Part shown: positions 58,282 to 64,000 of the stretch, piece after piece | How positions within the stretch are numbered: position 1 is the first letter of the stretch | Layout: every line of letters begins with the position of its first letter | Assembly: GCF_002087235.1 (NCBI RefSeq) | Contig: NZ_MUIO01000023.1 | Location: 1-64,000, forward strand | Direction: 5' to 3' | Length of the DNA: 64,000 nucleotides | Source of the DNA: Pseudomonas floridensis | Lineage (GTDB): Bacteria; Pseudomonadota; Gammaproteobacteria; Pseudomonadales; Pseudomonadaceae | Notes under the pieces: model-generated | What the model was told of the DNA's origin: nothing | What the model saw: the letters and a program-made list of their open reading frames with translations, nothing else | Databases searched by the model: none | Translations under genes and position numbers: made by a program

Positions 58282-60561
58282 GTGGCGTTTCAGTTGAAAA
58301 CCCTGGCCCTTGCGGGCCTGCTGTTATTCACCGGCAGTTTCCACGTACAAGCGGCGGATGTGCCTGCATTGCCCATGAGCGCCGCAGTCCCCGCCGATGA
58401 CAAGGCCGCTGAAAAACCGGACAGCAAGGCGGCCGATAAAGCCGATACCAAGGCCGACGCCAAAACGCCGGACAAACCTGACGCCAAACCTGCTGATGAA
58501 GCCGATCCCGCCGCAACCGACCCTGCCGCAGAGCTGATCGTGCAGGGTGGGCTGCTCGGCGCGATCAGCACCAGCATCGATGACGTTCAGGAGAAGCTCA
58601 ACCTCGACGAAAACCTGCTGGATGCCTGGCGCCTGCGCGCTGACCGTGCCGCGGACGAGCTGGAAAAGCTGGTCAACAAACGCACCACCCGCTCGCCCTG
58701 GAGTGTCGTCGGCGACTTCCTGATTCTGTCCTTTGTCTGGATGGCGGCCTTCGCGGTCCTGACCACGGTCGGTCGTTTCGTCGCTGTTCGTCTGTGCCGA
58801 ACGCCGTTCATGAGCGTGCGCCAGCGCAGTCAGGCGCTGCTCAAATATGTATTGCCGTTCACGCTGCCCGCCATTGTCTGTCTGCCGCTGACGCTGTACG
58901 TCAGCCATTTCATGCCGTCTTCGGTCGGACGAGCGTTGGCGCTATGTTTCGCCTACGCCACCAGCAGCGGCATCGTCTCGACCTCGGTGTTGCTCTGCGT
59001 GATCGTGATGTTCAACTCCGGACACAAGCGCGCGGCGGTGCGCATGATCCGTCGCTATGCGCCGAGGCCGTTGTTCGTAGTCGGCTTTCTCGCTGCGCTT
59101 AGCGATGCCCTGACCAGCCCGCAGATCGCCCGCCAGTTGGGCAGTAACGTCACCACCAGCGTGGCCGTGTTCACCGGGCTGTTCGCCTCGGTGGTGTTCT
59201 GCATGCTGATCATCAAAGTGCGTCGCCCGGTGGCGCACCTGATCCGCAACCGGTCGTTGAGCAGTCGCTTGCAGAGGCCGGCGCTGCAACAATCGCTGAA
59301 GATCTTTTCCAACCTGTGGCACCTGCCGATTCTGTTGATGATTCTGGTTTCCGCGATCAACCTGATCGGCGCTGGCGAAGACAGCCAGGAGGCGCTGCGT
59401 TGCGCGCTGTTCACCACCATTCTGCTGATTGCCACGGTCTTCCTGAGCACTGTGTTCCAACACATGTTCAAGCCTGCCGAGGCGCTTGGGCGCGGCGGCC
59501 ATGTCTACAAGGCGCGCCTGCTGAGTCTGGTCTATGCCGTGCTGCGTATCGCCCTGGCGATTACCTTCATCGAGGTGCTGGGCCGGATCTGGGGCTTCTC
59601 GATGTTCGAGTTCGCCCAGCGCAACACGTTGGGCCGGGTGATCAGCGAGTCGTTGAGCAGCATCGGCCTGATCTTCCTGGTGACGTGGTTGTTGTGGGTG
59701 GTGCTCGACACTGCGATTCAGGAAGCGCTCAAGCCTCCGATCAATCACCGCAATGCGCGTCAGCCCAGCACCCGGATCAAGACCATCCTGCCGCTGCTGC
59801 GCAATGCGGTGAAGATCGTGCTGGTGGTGATCTGCGCAATCACCACCATGGCCAACCTGGGCATCAACGTCGCACCGCTGCTGGCCGGTGCCGGTGTGGT
59901 CGGTCTGGCCATCGGTTTCGGTTCGCAGCAGTTGGTTCAGGACGTGATCACCGGTCTGTTCATCATTGTGGAAGACACCTTCTCGATCGGCGACTGGGTG
60001 GTGCTCAGCACCGGCCATTCCGGCACGGTCGAGAGCCTGACGATCCGCACCGTGCGCTTGCGCGACGGCAAGGGCTTCGTGCATTCGGTGCCGTTCGGGC
60101 AGATCAAGGCCGTCACCAACCAGTCCCGTCAGTTCGCCTACGCCTTCTTCTCGGTGCAGTTCACGTATGACTCGGACATCGATGATGCTCTGGCGTTGAT
60201 CCGGGAAGTGGGCCAGTCGATCACCGAAGACATTCTGCTCAAGAACAACCTCCAAGGTCCGCTGGAAGTGTTCGGCGTGGACCGCATGGACCTTAACGGC
60301 GTGGTGTTGACGGCGCAGTTCCGGACGTCGTCGGGCGGCCAGTACGCAGTGGGCCGTGCATTCAATGAGCGGCTCAAGCGGCTTGTGGATAAGAACCCGA
60401 ACGTGCGCTTCGCTCAGACTTATCCACAGGTGGTCATGACGCCTGGCCTCAGCGCGCCTCAGGGCGGCACCGAAGCCGAAGGGCCGCCGGCTCCTGCGCC
60501 ATCTCCCACTGCGCCACCCTTGTCCAAGGGCAACGGCGCGCCCGGCCCTGCGGCGACGTAA
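58282..60561 (+). CDS. MscS-family mechanosensitive channel, YbiO-like
   Basis: 759 aa from GTG 58282, preceded by a perfect AAGGAGG seven bases upstream; an earlier in-frame ATG has no such site. A signal peptide (about 24 residues, ending HVQA) leads to a low-complexity Lys/Asp/Ala-rich periplasmic stretch (about residues 35-80), then many membrane helices and the MscS core: pore helix near VAPLLAGAGVVGLAIGFGSQ, beta domain DTFSIGDWVVL and VPFGQIKAVTNQSR. Length and layout match E. coli YbiO (741 aa). It probably vents solutes on osmotic downshock. The C-terminal tail is Pro/Gly-rich. Confidence 0.87.
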   Translation: MAFQLKTLALAGLLLFTGSFHVQAADVPALPMSAAVPADDKAAEKPDSKAADKADTKADAKTPDKPDAKPADEADPAATDPAAELIVQGGLLGAISTSIDDVQEKLNLDENLLDAWRLRADRAADELEKLVNKRTTRSPWSVVGDFLILSFVWMAAFAVLTTVGRFVAVRLCRTPFMSVRQRSQALLKYVLPFTLPAIVCLPLTLYVSHFMPSSVGRALALCFAYATSSGIVSTSVLLCVIVMFNSGHKRAAVRMIRRYAPRPLFVVGFLAALSDALTSPQIARQLGSNVTTSVAVFTGLFASVVFCMLIIKVRRPVAHLIRNRSLSSRLQRPALQQSLKIFSNLWHLPILLMILVSAINLIGAGEDSQEALRCALFTTILLIATVFLSTVFQHMFKPAEALGRGGHVYKARLLSLVYAVLRIALAITFIEVLGRIWGFSMFEFAQRNTLGRVISESLSSIGLIFLVTWLLWVVLDTAIQEALKPPINHRNARQPSTRIKTILPLLRNAVKIVLVVICAITTMANLGINVAPLLAGAGVVGLAIGFGSQQLVQDVITGLFIIVEDTFSIGDWVVLSTGHSGTVESLTIRTVRLRDGKGFVHSVPFGQIKAVTNQSRQFAYAFFSVQFTYDSDIDDALALIREVGQSITEDILLKNNLQGPLEVFGVDRMDLNGVVLTAQFRTSSGGQYAVGRAFNERLKRLVDKNPNVRFAQTYPQVVMTPGLSAPQGGTEAEGPPAPAPSPTAPPLSKGNGAPGPAAT

Positions 60562-60677
60562 CGCGCCATTAACCCGCCAGGCTGCGCAACTGTTGGGGGT
60601 TGGCAGCCAACGTGTTATGTTTGCAGGCGTTTTTCACTTGTTCATTTGATGATTCCGATACCGAGCCTGCTGACTCT

Positions 60678-61562
60678 ATGCGAATGCGCCTTATGCTGTT
60701 GGGCGGCGGGAATGCCCTCGGGCAGGCGTTGATTCGTCTGGGTGCCGAGGAAGACATTGGCTTCCTCGCGCCGCGTCCACCGCAAGACGGTTGGGATGCG
60801 GCGAGCCTGACGCAGCTGCTCGATGACACCCGTCCCGATGCCTTGATCAACCTTGCTTACTACTTCGACTGGTTTCAGGCGGAGAGCGTGAGCGAGGCGC
60901 GTCTGACTCGCCAGGAGCGCTCCGTCGAGCGTCTGGCCGAACTGTGTCAGCACCACAACATCACCCTGGTCCAGCCTTCCAGTTACCGGGTCTTCGATGG
61001 CTCGCGCGCCACGGCCTACAGCGAAAAGGACGAGCCCGTGCCGCTCGGTCTGCGCGGTCAGGCGCTGTGGCGGATCGAACAGAGCGTGCGTGCGGCCTGC
61101 CCGCAACACGTACTGGTGCGCTTTGGCTGGCTGCTCGACGACAGTGTCGATGGCGTGTTGGGCCGCTTTCTGTCGAACGCCGAGAAACCTCAGGAATTGC
61201 TGCTCGCCGATGACCGTCGTGGTAACCCGACGCCAGTGGACGACGCCGCTCGAGTGATCATTTCGGTCCTCAAGCAGCTCGATTGCGAAGCGCCGCTGTG
61301 GGGCACTTATCACTACGCTGGACACGAGGCCACCACGCCGCTGGCGCTGGGGCAGGCGGTGCTCACCGAAGCGCGTCTGCTGCATCCGCTGGCCGTCGAG
61401 TCGCCGACCGCGCAGGCCCACGCAGCACGTCCCGATGCCGGTGAAGAACCGCAGCATGCGGTGCTGGCCTGCAAGAAAATTCTTCATACCTTCGGCATCA
61501 AGCCCCGCGCCTGGCGCGCCGGCCTGCCAAGTCTGCTGGACCGGTACTACCGACATGTCTGA
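60678..61562 (+). CDS. RmlD-like sugar-nucleotide reductase homologue with degenerate active site
   Basis: 294 aa Rossmann protein. The N-terminal LLGGGNALGQ fits the nucleotide-binding loop, and SSYRVFDG with AYSEKDEP aligns with the RmlD pattern (DYVFDG, Y-E-D). Where RmlD has the catalytic YGxxK, this protein has R126 and L130 (LRGQAL), so dTDP-4-dehydrorhamnose reductase activity is doubtful. The start at ATG 60678 or 60684 is uncertain. It overlaps the epimerase gene by eight bases, and its position relative to oprG resembles P. aeruginosa PA4069. Confidence 0.8.
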   Translation: MRMRLMLLGGGNALGQALIRLGAEEDIGFLAPRPPQDGWDAASLTQLLDDTRPDALINLAYYFDWFQAESVSEARLTRQERSVERLAELCQHHNITLVQPSSYRVFDGSRATAYSEKDEPVPLGLRGQALWRIEQSVRAACPQHVLVRFGWLLDDSVDGVLGRFLSNAEKPQELLLADDRRGNPTPVDDAARVIISVLKQLDCEAPLWGTYHYAGHEATTPLALGQAVLTEARLLHPLAVESPTAQAHAARPDAGEEPQHAVLACKKILHTFGIKPRAWRAGLPSLLDRYYRHV

Positions 61563-62484
61563 TGCTCCTGTTTTGATCACTGGCGGGGCGGGCTTCATCG
61601 GCTCGCACTTGACCGACGCGTTGCTGGCCCGCGGCCATGCGGTGCGCATCCTCGACGATCTGTCGGCGGGCAAACGCAGCAACCTGCCGCTGGATAATCC
61701 AAAGGTCGAGCTGATCGTAGGCGATGTCGCGGATGCTGCGCTGGTCAAGCGAGCGGCGCAAGGCTGTCAGGCGGTCGTGCATCTGGCAGCGGTCGCGTCT
61801 GTGCAGGCGTCGGTGGACGATCCGGTGCGTACGCATCAGAGCAACTTCATCGGCACCCTGAACGTCTGCGAAGCGATGCGCGAAGCCGGCGTCAAACGTG
61901 TGATCTTTGCCTCCAGTGCCGCCGTGTATGGCAACAATGGCGAAGGCGAAGCCATCACCGAAGACACCACTAAAGCGCCGCTGACGCCCTATGCGTCGGA
62001 CAAGCTGGCCAGTGAGTTCTACCTGGATTTCTACCGTCGCCAGCACGGGCTGGAGCCGGTGATTTTCCGCTTCTTCAACATCTTCGGGCCGCGTCAGGAT
62101 CCGTCTTCGCCGTACTCCGGCGTGATCAGCATTTTCGCCGAACGCATCGAGAAAGGCCTGCCCATCAGCGTGTTCGGCGATGGCGAACAGACCCGCGATT
62201 TCTTCTACATCGGCGATCTGGTCAAGCTGCTGCTGCAGGGACTAAATCTGGATAGCGCCATCGAAGGCGCCGTCAATGTCGGCCTGAACCAGACCACCTC
62301 GCTCAACGAATTGCTCGCCGCGCTGGCGCAGGTTACAGGCAAGCAACCGCAGGTCAGCTATCAGGCACCGCGCTCAGGCGATATCAAGCATTCGCGGGCC
62401 AGCAATCAGCGGCTCCTCGAGCACTTCAATATCGACGAACCTACGCCTTTGAACACGGGGCTGGCGCTGTTGATGGGACGCTGA
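61555..62484 (+). CDS. NAD-dependent sugar-nucleotide epimerase/dehydratase
   Basis: 309 aa extended SDR, UDP-glucose 4-epimerase-like. GGAGFIGSHL at the N-terminus, LAAVASVQASVDDP, the catalytic Ser in ASSAAVYG, YASDK (YxxxK) and FGPRQDPSSPYSGVIS. All active-site residues are present, unlike its overlapping upstream neighbour. The start ATG 61555 sits inside the end of that gene. The pair may act together on one nucleotide sugar; the substrate is unknown. Confidence 0.88.
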   Translation: MSDAPVLITGGAGFIGSHLTDALLARGHAVRILDDLSAGKRSNLPLDNPKVELIVGDVADAALVKRAAQGCQAVVHLAAVASVQASVDDPVRTHQSNFIGTLNVCEAMREAGVKRVIFASSAAVYGNNGEGEAITEDTTKAPLTPYASDKLASEFYLDFYRRQHGLEPVIFRFFNIFGPRQDPSSPYSGVISIFAERIEKGLPISVFGDGEQTRDFFYIGDLVKLLLQGLNLDSAIEGAVNVGLNQTTSLNELLAALAQVTGKQPQVSYQAPRSGDIKHSRASNQRLLEHFNIDEPTPLNTGLALLMGR

Positions 62485-62511
62485 TACACGATCAGTGTGA
62501 AGGCGGCCCCC

Positions 62512-62541
62512 CGATCGTGCCAATGCTCCGTTTTGGCATGC
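62512..62541. repeat. degenerate P. syringae-like palindromic repeat
   Basis: CGATCGTGCCAATGCTCCG followed by TTTTGGCATGC has a TGCCAA/TTGGCA inverted repeat. It resembles the intergenic CGATCGTTCCCACGCTCCGC palindromes common in P. syringae genomes. The rest of the gap 62485-62679 shows nothing else. Confidence 0.4.
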
Positions 62542-62679
62542 CGCCCAGGCCGCTGCGCGTCCGCGCTCGGTATCGAGGCTGTAGGATCATTCTGTCTTTT
62601 TTGTAGTTGCGACTTTTGATCTTCTCAGCGGACATAACGACTCCTAGTATCCGTCGCCTTTTTACAGCGGACGTACGGC

Positions 62680-63159
62680 ATGCAGGACGAAAACGATGTT
62701 GATAAGCGCCCCAAAATTGTGGTGCGCGAGGTACCTGGCGAGTTTGTCGTCGATGACTTCATGGACAGGTATTCGGATTATCTGGATGCTGCGATTAGTG
62801 GTCAAAACGACGCAGGCTCATTCCCGCTCAGATTTCTGAGTATTTGCGGTTTTGCCCTGTTTGGGGTTGGATTCTTGACGATCCTGTTAGGTCCCGAGAC
62901 CGTTCAATACAGCAGAGCGACCGGGCCAACCTTTTTCCAATACCTGCAACTGTATCCAGGTCCTATTGCGTCGCTTGGCTTGCTCATAGCGCATTTCGGC
63001 AGCTATATAGCCGCTCGCGGCAACACTGTTTTGCAGACGCCGGAGCAGTTTCTCAGTGCCCATTACGAATTGGAGTTTCCAGGAGGAAGTAAAGGCCCAC
63101 GGTTATTCTCGACCGTTCACATAGACAGTGGCACGTTCAAGGCACTTGAGCGCCCATAA
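62680..63159 (+). CDS. hypothetical protein with two membrane segments
   Basis: 159 aa, not recognised. Residues 1-48 are acidic and soluble (KIVVREVPGEFVVDDFMDRY). Two hydrophobic helices follow (about 52-69 and 91-111), then a soluble tail with HYELEFPGGSKGPRLF. Codon use and GC (about 53-55 percent in two hand-counted lines) are lower than the flanking genes. No clear ribosome site is seen before ATG 62680. It is inserted between the epimerase and oprG, which are close neighbours in P. aeruginosa, so it may be an acquired gene. No function is offered. Confidence 0.65.
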   Translation: MQDENDVDKRPKIVVREVPGEFVVDDFMDRYSDYLDAAISGQNDAGSFPLRFLSICGFALFGVGFLTILLGPETVQYSRATGPTFFQYLQLYPGPIASLGLLIAHFGSYIAARGNTVLQTPEQFLSAHYELEFPGGSKGPRLFSTVHIDSGTFKALERP

Positions 63160-63163
63160 AAGC

Positions 63164-63187
63164 AAAGGCACCCATCCGGGTGCCTTT
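63164..63187. terminator. bidirectional terminator before oprG end
   Basis: A perfect 10-bp stem (AAAGGCACCC with GGGTGCCTTT) and an ATCC loop, with T-rich flanks on both strands, between convergent genes. Confidence 0.88.
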
Positions 63188-63215
63188 CTGTTTTAAACGA
63201 TTGAAGCGCGGTGGA

Positions 63216-63902
63216 TCAGAACTTGTAACCCACGCCGACCATATAGACCCACGGGTCGATTTCCACATCCACCTTGGTCCGGCCGACCGCCAGTGCCGAC
63301 GGTCCGTCCACCGTTGCCTGGGTGTTGATGTCGACGTACCAGACCGAGGCATTGAAAAGCACGTTGTCGGTGATCATGTAGTCCATGCCCAGTTGTGCGG
63401 CCAGGCCGACCGAGTCCTGCAGCTTGAGGTTACTGAAGCCCTGATTCTTGCGGTCACCCGTCAGGTCTTCATCGAAGAACATGGTGTAGTTGATACCCAC
63501 GCCGGCATAAGGCTGGAACCTGGACGAAGGCTCCATCGGGTAGTACTGCAGCGACAGGGTAGGCGGCAGGTGTTTGATATCGGCCAGCTTGCCATCGAGG
63601 CCAGGGCCCAGACCTTTCACCGCGACGGTGTGACTGAACGGCGTGGCGGCCAGCAGTTCGATACCGATGTGCGGGGTGAGCATGTAGGCGAAGGTCAGTC
63701 CCAACTGAGTATTGCCATCGAGCGTGGCTTTGGTGCCGGACACCTTGGAGCCGTCGAGTCTGACCTCGCCGCTGTCTTCGTTGGGTTGAACGTGCGCAGC
63801 ACCGGCGCGAACGATGAAGTCACCCGCCTCGTACGCGTTGGCGGCAGTGGGGGCGGCGACGGCGAGCGCGACCAGAGACGCGCGAAGCAAATGCTTGTTC
63901 AT
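63216..63902 (-). CDS. oprG: outer-membrane protein OprG (OmpW family)
   Basis: 228 aa. A signal peptide of 23 residues ends TAANA, then YEAGDFIVRAGAAHVQPNED opens the eight-stranded OmpW barrel. The protein ends in GVGYKF with the terminal Phe needed for outer-membrane assembly. Family members carry small hydrophobic molecules or amino acids across the outer membrane. Gene order (oprG, epimerase, RmlD-like) matches P. aeruginosa PA4067-4069. An Anr-type box lies upstream. Confidence 0.9.
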   Translation of the reverse strand: MNKHLLRASLVALAVAAPTAANAYEAGDFIVRAGAAHVQPNEDSGEVRLDGSKVSGTKATLDGNTQLGLTFAYMLTPHIGIELLAATPFSHTVAVKGLGPGLDGKLADIKHLPPTLSLQYYPMEPSSRFQPYAGVGINYTMFFDEDLTGDRKNQGFSNLKLQDSVGLAAQLGMDYMITDNVLFNASVWYVDINTQATVDGPSALAVGRTKVDVEIDPWVYMVGVGYKF

Positions 63903-63966
63903 TGAGGCTCCAGGAAATCAGTCAAAATTTATGGGCGTAATGTTAAAGCGCTGTCGAGCGGCGACT

Positions 63967-63980
63967 TTGACTCAGCTCAA
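63967..63980. promoter_or_regulatory. probable Anr/FNR box upstream of oprG
   Basis: TTGACTCAGCTCAA keeps the TTGA-N6-TCAA core of the TTGAT-N4-ATCAA consensus, about 65-78 bases before the oprG start codon. Oxygen-responsive control of oprG is known in P. aeruginosa. Confidence 0.55.
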
Positions 63981-64000
63981 TGAAATCGCTGGGAACCCCG

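Overview
The window is chromosomal DNA from a fluorescent Pseudomonas, most like the P. syringae group. Evidence: the order 5S rRNA-birA-coaX-tRNAs-secE-nusG-rplKAJL-rpoBC-rpsLG-fusA-tuf-S10/spc/alpha operons, then catalase-ferritin-uvrA-MFS-ssb; an oprG/epimerase cluster resembling P. aeruginosa PA4067-PA4069; high GC with Pseudomonas codon use; and Pseudomonas-type REP repeats. The species call is inference.

Region 1 (1-33.4 kb) is the translation and transcription core. It opens with the 5S end of an rRNA operon, then birA, coaX and a small SPOR-domain gene, then tRNA-Tyr, -Gly, -Thr and -Trp. The tufB gene that often separates tRNA-Thr from tRNA-Trp in pseudomonads is absent, so the only tuf here is the one after fusA. 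The large r-protein block is cut into transcription units by terminator hairpins, each followed within a few bases by a strong sigma70-type promoter (before rpsJ, rpsH and rpsM). Rifampicin- and streptomycin-target residues look wild type.

Region 2 (33.5-44.1 kb) carries housekeeping stress genes: catalase, a non-haem ferritin (ftnA), uvrA, a YajR-like MFS exporter and ssb. These are followed by a lower-GC patch holding a FolC-like ligase and a DUF2165 membrane protein, and then an Old Yellow Enzyme.

Region 3 (44.1-53.6 kb) is the most interesting part. A six-gene, tightly overlapping minus-strand operon encodes a Ugp-type ABC importer (ugpBAEC), a glycerophosphodiester phosphodiesterase and an inositol-monophosphatase-family phosphatase. 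It is divergent from a ROK regulator, which is followed by a convergent TonB-dependent receptor gene. A near-identical inverted repeat (consensus ATTAATAC-N9-GTATTAAT) lies both in the ugpB/ROK intergenic region and upstream of the receptor. This points to one regulon for taking a phosphodiester across both membranes and breaking it down in two steps, similar in logic to agrocinopine catabolism or to glycerophosphoinositol scavenging.

Region 4 (53.7-64 kb) holds accessory metabolism: a methyltransferase, an SDR-FAH pair like the last steps of non-phosphorylated L-fucose/L-rhamnose breakdown, a 106-bp tandem REP array, an alpha/beta hydrolase, DoxX, a YbiO-like mechanosensitive channel, an RmlD-like protein lacking the catalytic YxxxK, a sugar-nucleotide epimerase, a small unknown membrane protein and OprG with a probable Anr box.
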